Shown here piece after piece: positions 17,301-24,992 of a stretch of 64,000 nt of DNA (its first letter is position 1; each line of letters begins with the position of its first letter). This DNA comes from Nocardia cyriacigeorgica NBRC 100375. Lineage in GTDB: Bacteria; Actinomycetota; Actinomycetes; Mycobacteriales; Mycobacteriaceae. Below the pieces are notes generated by a model. That model made no database searches. It worked only from the letters and a program-made list of their open reading frames with translations, and had not been told where the DNA came from. The stretch spans positions 30,282 through 94,281 of the forward strand of contig NZ_BAFY01000074.1 of the NCBI RefSeq assembly GCF_000308555.1. Reading direction: 5' to 3'. Position numbers and translations under genes: made by a program.

Positions 17301-18200
17301 GTGACAATTCTGGCATTGGAGATCGGCGCGGATCGCTTCGCCGCAGTACAGGTGGCCGATGGCGTCGGCGCCGATGAGATCCGCACCGTGCCGGTGCCCG
17401 ACCGTGCGGCCTGGGACAGGTGTGCAGAGATTTTGCTCGACGCCGCCGAGGGTGGCGAAGTCACGGGTGTCGGCATCGCCTCGATCGGGCCGATCGACAT
17501 GTCGGCAGGCGTCGTCGCCCCTGCTCATGTCGCCGAATGGCGGATGGGCTTCGGCATCGTCGAGGCCGTGCAGAAGTTGTTTCCACAGGCCGATGTCCAG
17601 CTGGCGCTCGACGGCGTGTGTCTTGCGTTGGCTGAGCAGCAGTTCGGAGCAACCGCCGAAGTGATGGATGCCCTATCCATGCGGGTGTCCGATCAGGTCA
17701 GCGGTGGTGTGATGGTCGGTGGCTTCGTTGTCGTCGGCCGCACGGGCAACGCCGGACATATCGGTCACGTCCTGGTGCCCGGCTTCGACGACCCGTGTGA
17801 ATGCGGCGGCCGCGGTTGTCTGGCGGCGGTGGCGGGCGGTCGATCCTTGCTGCGCTGGGCCGCGGATCGAGGATGGTCGGGCGCATCGCTCGAGGCGCTC
17901 GTCGAGGCGGCCGGCAACGGCGAAGATGTTGCCGTAGCAGCGATCTCGCGTGCGGGAACGGCGCTCGGCCGGGCCATTTCCTCGGTGGCCGCGCTGCTCG
18001 ATATCGACCTCGTCGTTATCGGCGGGACCGTCGCCGAGGCGGGCCCTGTGCTGTGGAAGCCGCTGGGTGAGGCGATCGCGACGCACGCCAGGCTCACCTC
18101 GCTGTCGAGCCTGCGGGCGATTCCATCCGAACTGGGCGCGGTCGGTGTCATCGCCGGCGCGGGCGTGCTCGCGCTGTCCGCGGTCTCCTCGGGCGACTGA
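17301..18200 (+). CDS. ROK-family protein (glucokinase-like or regulator)
   Basis: This 299-residue protein has the ROK signature zinc site CECGGRGCLAAV at about residue 173, preceded by GNAGHIGHV. The fold continues to the C-terminal DIDLVVIGGTVAEAG. The first ATP phosphate loop is degenerate (EIGADRFAAV in place of DIGGTK), and the catalytic Asp lies in ALDGVCLALAEQ. Kinase activity is therefore uncertain and a sugar-sensing or other role is possible. The start is GTG 17301. It follows the WhiB-like gene by 52 bases and may be in the same unit. Confidence 0.7.
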   Translation: MTILALEIGADRFAAVQVADGVGADEIRTVPVPDRAAWDRCAEILLDAAEGGEVTGVGIASIGPIDMSAGVVAPAHVAEWRMGFGIVEAVQKLFPQADVQLALDGVCLALAEQQFGATAEVMDALSMRVSDQVSGGVMVGGFVVVGRTGNAGHIGHVLVPGFDDPCECGGRGCLAAVAGGRSLLRWAADRGWSGASLEALVEAAGNGEDVAVAAISRAGTALGRAISSVAALLDIDLVVIGGTVAEAGPVLWKPLGEAIATHARLTSLSSLRAIPSELGAVGVIAGAGVLALSAVSSGD

Positions 18201-18523
18201 TCGAGCGCGCCTGGCTGCGTCCGCGGCGGCTCGAGCTGCGAGGACTCGGCCCATCGGCCCGTCACCGAGCGGCGGAATCATCGCTGTCCTACATGCGTTG
18301 GATGAGCGTGGAGTGGCCGTCCGATGAACGCCCGGCGCACGGAATCGAGCATTCGCCAATACACGGCACCGATTTTGCTGCACACTGATTGAGCGCCATC
18401 GGTCGGCTTTCGCTATTGAATGGCCCGCTGGACAACGGTACATTGGACGTGTTACTAGTTGTCTCATCAGGACACCGTCCCGATGAACACTGAGCAGGCA
18501 CGTGCGATGAGAGAAGTGGCGCA
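18201..18523. other. 323-base intergenic region with a candidate promoter
   Basis: No gene is supported here. The part from about 18340 to 18480 has a lower GC content than the flanking genes. A TTGAAT hexamer at 18416-18421 and TACATT at 18439-18444, spaced by 17 bases, form a plausible promoter on the plus strand for the gene at 18524, leaving a leader of about 70 bases. Confidence 0.4.
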
Positions 18524-19660
18524 GTGATCCCCTGGGTGACGATAGAAACGTTGGCGCCGGAAGCGATTTCGGTAGCCTCGGTCGGGGATGCGCCGCGAGA
18601 TTTCGCCGACTGGCGGCGCGTTATGCAGCGGCAACTCGCGAAAGTGCCGGCGCTCTACGACGGCTTGTCCTCGCGAGCGCTGATCGATGCGATTCGGCTG
18701 GCCGTCGACGGAGGCGAGGAAGTCGATTCGATGGTGCCGACGTCGTCGGGACCGCATCGGCTGCTGATCCGGCCGGTCTTCGGGCCGGAGGGTGACGTGC
18801 ACGCGGTGCGACTGTGGGCCGGCCCGGAGTCTGCGCCGGTCCCGGAACTGCGCCCCGCCGTCGGCGCGATCTGGGACCTGGACAGTCAGACGATCCAGCA
18901 GCCGAGTGGGGTCACCGGACTGTCCGGCGTCGCACCGGAGGAATACGTTCCTCGGTTGTCGATCGCCGAGTTCTTCCACCGCATTTCGGCCTTCGACAGG
19001 CATGCCGAGGTGCTCGATCTGCTCTACAGCCCTGAGGCCGGAGACAAACTCCAGGTCGATGTCTCGGTGCTGCGCGGTTCCGGGCAACCGGGGCGCTGGC
19101 GCATCACCATCCGGGCGCGCGACGACAGTAGGGTGCGCGGTGCGTGGTGGCTGATCGAGGACGTCACGGCAAGCGGTCCGCCGCCGGAATGGCCGACGCT
19201 CGAGCAAGTCGGGCTGCGGGAGGCGCATCGGCGTGCGGGAAATCATCTCGCTGTGGTTCAGCTCGAGCACACCAGCATTTCGCATTGGCTGACCGATCCG
19301 GCACCGTGGATCCGGTGGGATTATCTATTCCGGCCCGTAGATGTCTTCCATCCGGACGATCGATCCCGCTTGGCGGACCTGCGTGGGCGCATCGGTTCCG
19401 GTGATACGGCCGGCGTCACCGTGCGGGCGCTCAACTACGGCGGTGGCTACACTCCGACCTCGCTGCTGTTGTATCCGTATCCGGGGTATTCGAATCGCCA
19501 GCTGGTGATCGCGCAGTTGGTCCGGGTCGCCGATGATGTGCCGATGCTCGAACCCGGACGCCAAGTGCTGGAGCCCGACGGGCCGAGCGGTCCGATCGGA
19601 TACGACGAGCAGCTGCGGCATTGGATGGCGGCGCGGATGAAACGTAGTCCGGTGTACTGA
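18524..19660 (+). CDS. PAS/GAF-like (DUF5593-type) protein
   Basis: The 378-residue soluble protein is common in Nocardia and Rhodococcus relatives but has no known function. Two similar alpha/beta halves can be discerned: one around AVGAIWDLDSQTIQQ...YVPRLSIAEFFHRI and one around LEHTSISHWLTDPAPWIRWDY...DVFHPDDRSRL. Each has the strand-helix pattern of a PAS sensor, with FHRISAFDRHAEVLDLL resembling a PAS linker. No output domain is fused. GTG 18524 is preceded by GAGAGAAG at a good distance. It lies just before the conjugation-like operon, so a sensor role for that unit is possible but unproven. Confidence 0.5.
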   Translation: MIPWVTIETLAPEAISVASVGDAPRDFADWRRVMQRQLAKVPALYDGLSSRALIDAIRLAVDGGEEVDSMVPTSSGPHRLLIRPVFGPEGDVHAVRLWAGPESAPVPELRPAVGAIWDLDSQTIQQPSGVTGLSGVAPEEYVPRLSIAEFFHRISAFDRHAEVLDLLYSPEAGDKLQVDVSVLRGSGQPGRWRITIRARDDSRVRGAWWLIEDVTASGPPPEWPTLEQVGLREAHRRAGNHLAVVQLEHTSISHWLTDPAPWIRWDYLFRPVDVFHPDDRSRLADLRGRIGSGDTAGVTVRALNYGGGYTPTSLLLYPYPGYSNRQLVIAQLVRVADDVPMLEPGRQVLEPDGPSGPIGYDEQLRHWMAARMKRSPVY

Positions 19661-19666
19661 GCGACC

Positions 19667-19680
19667 TCCCAGAATTGGGA
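19667..19680 (+). promoter_or_regulatory. palindrome TCCCA-N4-TGGGA, core-only copy of the locus element
   Basis: Perfect 5-base arms surround GAAT. The core is the same as that of the composite elements at 30237, 41190, 46958, 48518 and 56061, but the ACAAT-like -10 box at the fixed distance is absent. It lies at the head of the conjugation-like operon. A TATTAT hexamer at 19713-19718 could instead serve as a -10 for a leaderless start at GTG 19726. Confidence 0.4.
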
Positions 19681-19686
19681 AGTGAT

Positions 19687-20721
19687 GTGGCATCGACAAC
19701 GCCCGCGATCTCTATTATTTCGCGAGTGAGGACTGTGGCCGGAGGGCGGGTTGATTCTGGCGAGGCTTTGCTTCGCCGGATGGCAGCACGCCGCCGTCGC
19801 GACAATATCGTCGCCGTGGTTCTCGCCGTGCTTGCCGTCATGGGCGGGGGGCACGCGATACTCAGTGTCTTCGAAAAGGATCCGCCCGCCCCGTCCGACG
19901 CGAATACCACGGCCGTCGTCGGCCACGCCCAGCTCGCCGGCTCTTTCGCCGAGCAGTTCGTCATGGTGTATCTGACTTCGGTTGCCGGACAGCAGGATAA
20001 GGTCGCCGAGTTCGTCGGCGGTTCAGGCCAGCAGATCACGCTGCCGACAACGGCTCAACAGGTGTCGGATCCGGCCGTGGTTTATGTGTCACGGGATATC
20101 TCGGTCGGCGGCATCGAAGTCTGGTCGGTGACGGTCTCGGTGCGCATCGGCAGGGGCGCTACCGGTGACCGGCAGTTCCTGCGTGTGGCGGTGTCGGTGG
20201 CCGAGGGACGGCTGCGGGCTTTGTCGCTGCCGTCGGTGGTGCAACCGCCGGGCCGAGGCGCCGAACTTGCGACCGTGTATTCCGCGCCCTGCGGCGAAGA
20301 TACGCCGTTGACACAAGTGGCTTCCGGTTTCCTCGCCGCCTTCCTCACCGGCTCCGGTGACGTCGGCCGCTACACAACGCCCGAGTCCGCGATCGCGGCC
20401 CTCGCCCCCGCACCGTTCACTACGCTCGAGACCGCCGCGGTCACCGCCGACGATGCCGGCTGCGGGACCGGTGGAACGACCGCAAGGGTGCTGGCGACGG
20501 TAAACCCGAAGAGCGCAACCGGCGCCTCGGCCACGCTCGCCTACCCGCTGACGATGGTGAACACCACCGGGCAATGGCAGGTGCAGTCGATGGATCCGCT
20601 GCCCGCCCTGACGAGCCCGCTCGCGGTGGTGGCCTATCAGGACACCAGGAGCGCGGCATCGCAGACCACGACACCGGCGCCGTCGACCTCGGTGCAGATC
20701 CCACCAGCACGGCAGAACTGA
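19687..20721 (+). CDS. TcpC-like conjugal-transfer pore protein
   Basis: The 344-residue protein has a basic N-terminus with RRMAARRRRDN, one membrane helix at about residues 40-60 (IVAVVLAVLAVMGGGHAIL) and an extracytoplasmic region with two similar NTF2/VirB8-like halves: FAEQFVMVYLTS...VSVRIGR and ASGFLAAFLTG...TTLETAAVTADD. This is the arrangement of TcpC of pCW3 and Tn916-family ORF13. It is the first gene of a unit that continues with membrane proteins and a VirB4-like ATPase. The start is uncertain: GTG 19687 has a GGGA site, while GTG 19726 would fit a leaderless transcript. Confidence 0.65.
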   Translation: MASTTPAISIISRVRTVAGGRVDSGEALLRRMAARRRRDNIVAVVLAVLAVMGGGHAILSVFEKDPPAPSDANTTAVVGHAQLAGSFAEQFVMVYLTSVAGQQDKVAEFVGGSGQQITLPTTAQQVSDPAVVYVSRDISVGGIEVWSVTVSVRIGRGATGDRQFLRVAVSVAEGRLRALSLPSVVQPPGRGAELATVYSAPCGEDTPLTQVASGFLAAFLTGSGDVGRYTTPESAIAALAPAPFTTLETAAVTADDAGCGTGGTTARVLATVNPKSATGASATLAYPLTMVNTTGQWQVQSMDPLPALTSPLAVVAYQDTRSAASQTTTPAPSTSVQIPPARQN

Positions 20722-20740
20722 TTCCAGGAGAGGCAGCACC

Positions 20741-21001
20741 ATGAGCAATCTGAGCAACATCTTGTACGGTGTGCTGATCTTCGTCCGCTGGGCCGGATTG
20801 ATCTTGATCACGATCATCAGCATGGGTGTACTGATCTCCGAGGCGGCAAAGTCGAAGCTCTCACCAGGAAAAATTCTCGGTGTCGCCGGTTCGGCGGTGC
20901 TTGCGGCGGTGCTGTTCTGGATGTTGCCGACCATCGTCAACTATGCCCGCAGCGACGCCAACGTCATCGTGCCCGATCACCCTGTCGGGGGCTACCGATG
21001 A
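20741..21001 (+). CDS. small two-helix membrane protein of the conjugation-like operon
   Basis: This 86-residue protein has two hydrophobic helices at about 8-32 and 44-66 joined by a short basic loop (KSKLSPGK). Size and topology resemble TrbC/VirB2 pilin-like or other small T4SS membrane subunits, but there is no signal peptide and no sequence signature, so the role is inferred only from position between a TcpC-like and a TcpE/PrgI-like gene. ATG 20741 has AGGAGAGG upstream. Its end overlaps the next gene by four bases (ATGA). Confidence 0.55.
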   Translation: MSNLSNILYGVLIFVRWAGLILITIISMGVLISEAAKSKLSPGKILGVAGSAVLAAVLFWMLPTIVNYARSDANVIVPDHPVGGYR

Positions 21002-21537
21002 CCCAGGTGATCAAGGTCTTCACACCTATCAAGCGTGTGCCGACCATGATCGGTAAGGCCCAGAACGGACAGAAGTTGCCGTTCGGGCCGTACACCCTGC
21101 CGCAGGTGGCCGGCGTCGCGATCTCGCTGCTGCTGTCAGCAGTCTGCGCCATGACATTTCCGGTGAATCCTGCGGTGACCTTCATCATCGGCGTGGTGTT
21201 CACCATCGCGGTCGGATTCGCCCTCGGCCTTATTCCTTACACCGGCGTCCGGATGTGGTCACGGGTGTTCTGGATGGCCAGGCTGATATTCGTGCGGCAG
21301 CCGGTGTCTGCCTCGGGTATGCCGATCACGGTCGATTCGGCGCGGCAGACGATGTTCATCGAGGAGAGCGTGGTCGTGATCCTGCCGGATGGCGCGAACC
21401 GGTCCACCGATCGCAAGCGGGACAGTCCACCGGCAGCTGGGCTGTTCGGGCTGGACCGCAGTGCCGGTGATCGCTCGCGCGCGGCGGTGCAAGCGAACGC
21501 GCTCGGTGACCGAATGGCGATCGAGGGGGCGCGCTGA
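20998..21537 (+). CDS. TcpE/PrgI-like (VirB3-type) membrane protein
   Basis: This 179-residue protein has a short basic N-terminus, an adjacent pair of membrane helices at about 36-56 and 60-82, then a cytoplasmic domain of about 95 residues with no catalytic motif. PrgI/TcpE proteins have exactly this helical hairpin and are encoded immediately upstream of the VirB4-type ATPase, with which they form the inner-membrane base of the mating pore. Here the stop codon shares one base with the start of the ATPase gene, so the two are translationally coupled. Confidence 0.6.
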   Translation: MTQVIKVFTPIKRVPTMIGKAQNGQKLPFGPYTLPQVAGVAISLLLSAVCAMTFPVNPAVTFIIGVVFTIAVGFALGLIPYTGVRMWSRVFWMARLIFVRQPVSASGMPITVDSARQTMFIEESVVVILPDGANRSTDRKRDSPPAAGLFGLDRSAGDRSRAAVQANALGDRMAIEGAR

Positions 21538-24062
21538 TGGGGTTCAATCGCGATCTACAGCCCACCGCCGCCATCCGCGGTCACCTGCAGTTCACTCATT
21601 CCGGGCTGGTCACCGCGACGTACTTCATCAATCCGCTCGGCTACGGATTACGCAAGGCCGGCGATAAATTCGATGTGAAGCTTGCCCATCACTCACTGAT
21701 CAACAATCTGCCCAACGGCTCGCTGCTGCTCGGCATTCAAGCCCAGCTCAACACCCTCGACGTGCTCGGCAAGATGGTCGAGGGCATCGACCTCGACGAT
21801 TGCGAGGACTACGCCGCCGAAGTGGTGGCTTCCTATGAGCGGGTCCGGGCGATCGGTCCGCAGACCAGGATCTACCTGCTCTCCATCCCCGTCGGCGCCG
21901 GGAATGCGGGCCTGTCGGCGTTGAGCCGGATGTGGCGCGGCAGCACGACGACGATCGACGCCACCGCCATTTCTCGCGAAGATCTGGACGCCTACGACGA
22001 CGAAGCCAACGCGATCTTGTCGCGCATCGGTGGGGATTTCGACCCGGTACCGGTGCCTGCGGCGCTATTCCAATGGCTGTGGGATCACTATCTCGCGCGC
22101 GGCGGTGTCGCCGATCCGGTGGCGCCCACCCGAGCAGGCGCACTCGACGACGTGACCGCGGCGGTCTTCCGGTCCGCCGCGCTGGACGAAGGCGCGCGGG
22201 GGGACAGCAATCGCCGCCTGCGGCCCTCGTTCGTGCCCGTCATCAAGGTGGTGCAACCCGATTACGGTTACCGCCCCTCGTACCAGTCGATGCTGACGCC
22301 GCGGTCGTTTCCGTACGGGGGCATGGCGTTTCCGGGTGGCAGCGAATTCCTCAATGTGCTCGATGGGCTCGGTGACGTCACCGTCGACTGGGGGATGCGG
22401 ATCTCCACCAAGCCCGCCGAAGTTGTTCTGAAGAACAACGAGCAGGCCCTGCGCCGCCTCGGCGAACAGATGGACCAGCGCGATCAAGAGGTCTCCTTCG
22501 CCCAGAACACCTTGATGTCGAAGGCGCAGATGCTGGGCGAATACAACCAGCATTTCGAGGTCAACGGCGGTGAATCCGAGGTCTCGTTCACCACGGTCGT
22601 CGCAATCGGCGGCCCGAGTCGTGACGCCACCCTGGACGCGGTCAACACCCTCAAACGGCGATACAAGCGGTTCCAGGTCGAGATGACGGCGCCGGTCGGT
22701 GCGCAGGTGGACCTGTGGTCGATGCTGGTCCCCGGTAGCCCGCCACGGCGTGCCTTCGACGACTTCGCGCATATCGTGCCCTCCGATATGTGGGCGGGTT
22801 TCGTCCCGTTCACCACCAGCCAGATCGGCGACGACAGCGGCCCTGTCATCGGAATCAACCTGCTGTCCGGCCATTTCGAGCCGATTCACTTCGGCATCAT
22901 GGAAGCAGCGCTGCACGACCTGTCCGCCTCGTTCGCGGTGACGGGCGAACTCGGCTCGGGTAAGTCGTACTTCCTGAAGTTGATGGCGGTGCTGGTGCAC
23001 GATATGGGCGGTCAGTTCCTCGCCATCGACCGAAGTCAGGTGGGCGAATGGGAGCATTTTGCCGCCTCGATCGATAACGCCGTGGTCATCGACCTGGCGT
23101 CGCCGACGGTTTCACTGGATCCGCTGCGCCTGTTCGACCCAAAAGTGGCGGGTGAGCGGGCATTGGATTCCATTCTGCCGCTGCTGGATCTGTCGCCCAC
23201 CTCGGGTAGTGGCGCCGCGATCAGTAACCTGCTGGCGCCGAAAGGTATCGAGCGGTACAGCATCCGAAGCCTCCTCGACCTGTTCCGCGTAGTGCGTCAG
23301 CTCGCCGATGATCCGGAGGCCGGACCCGAATACGCCGATCTGGCCGCCCGACTCGGTACCATCGTCGACCGGGTGCCCGTGCTGTTCGATCCGAATCTGC
23401 GGCCCTTGCAGCTCAGCGCCGCGGCGACCGTAATCCGCAGCCACAAGCTGGCCCTGCCGACCGCCGAAGAACTCACCACACCGCATCTGTACAACCGGCT
23501 GCCACTGACCAAACGCCTCGGTACCGCGCTGTACGAATTGGTCGGCGTCACCGCGCGCGAGGCGTTTCTCACTGATAACGGGCGATTTGGTCTGCTGGTC
23601 GGCGACGAGGCCCACCACTTCACTCAGACCCAGGTCGGTGCCGCGGTGACCTCGGACTTCAGCCGCGACGGCCGTAAACACCTGGCCGCCATCGGTTTGG
23701 CCTCGCACGACCCGAAGACCGACTTCCAGGGCGCGGCGCACAATCTGATCCCCAACCGATTCGTCTTCCGCCAGCGCGATGAGGTCCTGGCCCGCAACAG
23801 CCTGGAATGGCTGGGCGTCGACCTCGAAGAGGCGCCGTTCCTGTTGCAGATCCTGCGCGAAGACACCTCCCCGCCGGTCGGCACGGGGCGTCAGGTGCCC
23901 GAGGAGCGGCGCGGTGAGATGTTCATGCGGGACGCGTTGAACCGGATCGGGCGCGGGAAGGTGCTCGGCCCGGCGCGGCCGGATCGGGCGGCAGCCATCA
24001 CCAGTACGCCGACGACCACGGCCGGCCGGGCGCCCGGACGGGATCGGGAAGTGCTTGCGTAA
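21537..24062 (+). CDS. VirB4-like conjugation ATPase (TcpF/TraC type)
   Basis: This 841-residue ATPase would energise a T4SS-like secretion channel at the inner membrane. An N-terminal domain of about 420 residues precedes the P-loop, with Walker A in TGELGSGKSYFLK at about residue 470. FLAIDRSQVGEWEHF follows, and Walker B appears as FGLLVGDEAHHF at about residue 685, with the conserved HLAAIGLASHDP after it. FVFRQRDEVLARNSLEWLG resembles the C-terminal VirB4 region. ATG 21537 overlaps the preceding stop. No VirB11 or VirD4/TcpA coupling ATPase was found in the window. Confidence 0.85.
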   Translation: MGFNRDLQPTAAIRGHLQFTHSGLVTATYFINPLGYGLRKAGDKFDVKLAHHSLINNLPNGSLLLGIQAQLNTLDVLGKMVEGIDLDDCEDYAAEVVASYERVRAIGPQTRIYLLSIPVGAGNAGLSALSRMWRGSTTTIDATAISREDLDAYDDEANAILSRIGGDFDPVPVPAALFQWLWDHYLARGGVADPVAPTRAGALDDVTAAVFRSAALDEGARGDSNRRLRPSFVPVIKVVQPDYGYRPSYQSMLTPRSFPYGGMAFPGGSEFLNVLDGLGDVTVDWGMRISTKPAEVVLKNNEQALRRLGEQMDQRDQEVSFAQNTLMSKAQMLGEYNQHFEVNGGESEVSFTTVVAIGGPSRDATLDAVNTLKRRYKRFQVEMTAPVGAQVDLWSMLVPGSPPRRAFDDFAHIVPSDMWAGFVPFTTSQIGDDSGPVIGINLLSGHFEPIHFGIMEAALHDLSASFAVTGELGSGKSYFLKLMAVLVHDMGGQFLAIDRSQVGEWEHFAASIDNAVVIDLASPTVSLDPLRLFDPKVAGERALDSILPLLDLSPTSGSGAAISNLLAPKGIERYSIRSLLDLFRVVRQLADDPEAGPEYADLAARLGTIVDRVPVLFDPNLRPLQLSAAATVIRSHKLALPTAEELTTPHLYNRLPLTKRLGTALYELVGVTAREAFLTDNGRFGLLVGDEAHHFTQTQVGAAVTSDFSRDGRKHLAAIGLASHDPKTDFQGAAHNLIPNRFVFRQRDEVLARNSLEWLGVDLEEAPFLLQILREDTSPPVGTGRQVPEERRGEMFMRDALNRIGRGKVLGPARPDRAAAITSTPTTTAGRAPGRDREVLA

Positions 24063-24151
24063 GCGGGTTTGCCCCTGGCAGACCGATTGTTGGCCGAACA
24101 GCGATGCCCCCGATGGACGCCGGCGTCGTATGACCGAAAGGCGGCGCTTCG

Positions 24152-24982
24152 GTGAAGAAGGCGATCCTCATCGCGGGGTCGATTGTTCTGGTGATCTTCA
24201 GCCCGTGCATCATCGGACTGATGTCGGTGACCGGAATCCTCGGCTCGATGTCAGCCGATTACCACTATCAGTGTGAGAGTGCGATCGGCCCCGATCCGTC
24301 CGTGACGGCGACCCCCACCACTCCGACACCGGCTACCGCACCGGAAGACGCCGTATCGACCTCGCCATTGCCGACAACGAATCCGTATGCGCAGTTGACG
24401 CTTTCTCCCGGGCAGACGCCGGAATCCGAGTGGCTGGGCGAATGTCTGACCGCAATGAAATCGGCGCCACTGCAGGGTGCGCCGCTGCGCGAGACCAACA
24501 CCGGGACCGCTGCCCGATGCGCGGCGCAGCTTGCCCTCGCCGGGGTGGGAGGCTCGGCGGGTAGCGGTACCGGTTCAGGCGAGCGCCAGGGTGGGGCGCA
24601 GGCCATCGAAGAGCTGGCACGCACAGCGCTCTATCACGCCTCGATGGCGGCGACCACCGGCCGATGCGGCAGTGCGACCCCGGCCCCGGTGGCGCGGCAG
24701 TCCGAATGTCCGCCGCCACCGCGGGCAGCGGATCCAGGCCCGGTCGTCCTGCCGAGGGCGATGCGAGACCAGGGGGTCTGTGGCGAACGCGTCGACCCGG
24801 GTGCTATATCGCCCGGTGATCTCCTCTTCTGGCAATACCGGCGCAATGCGCCGACCCGCATGGGGATCGCGATCTCGGATACCTACATGGTGACCGAGGA
24901 TCCGAGCACCGGGCGCCTTGTGCGCTCGGAAGTGCCCACCACCGAGGAATTGCGGGTGAAGCGGGTGCTGGGCAGCCGCTGA
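24152..24982 (+). CDS. secreted protein with degenerate NlpC/P60-like C-terminus
   Basis: This 276-residue protein has an N-terminal hydrophobic signal or anchor (AILIAGSIVLVIFSPCIIGL), a Thr/Pro/Ala-rich linker at about 45-85 and a C-terminal segment. The last part reads ISPGDLLFWQYRRNAPTRMGIAISDTYMV, which follows the second half of NlpC/P60 (LxPGDLVFW ... HVGIYIG). The DCSG nucleophile motif is missing and the usual catalytic His is Arg, so peptidase activity is unlikely. Tcp/Tn916-type operons usually end with a cell-wall hydrolase, and this may be a decayed or non-catalytic counterpart. Active transglycosylases lie in the facing operon. Start is GTG 24152. Confidence 0.5.
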   Translation: MKKAILIAGSIVLVIFSPCIIGLMSVTGILGSMSADYHYQCESAIGPDPSVTATPTTPTPATAPEDAVSTSPLPTTNPYAQLTLSPGQTPESEWLGECLTAMKSAPLQGAPLRETNTGTAARCAAQLALAGVGGSAGSGTGSGERQGGAQAIEELARTALYHASMAATTGRCGSATPAPVARQSECPPPPRAADPGPVVLPRAMRDQGVCGERVDPGAISPGDLLFWQYRRNAPTRMGIAISDTYMVTEDPSTGRLVRSEVPTTEELRVKRVLGSR

Positions 24983-24992
24983 AGCCGGCGTG

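Noticed and set aside
17301..18200. Functional glucokinase call for the ROK protein
   Set aside because: The ATP phosphate loop (DxGGT) is degenerate, so only family membership is claimed.
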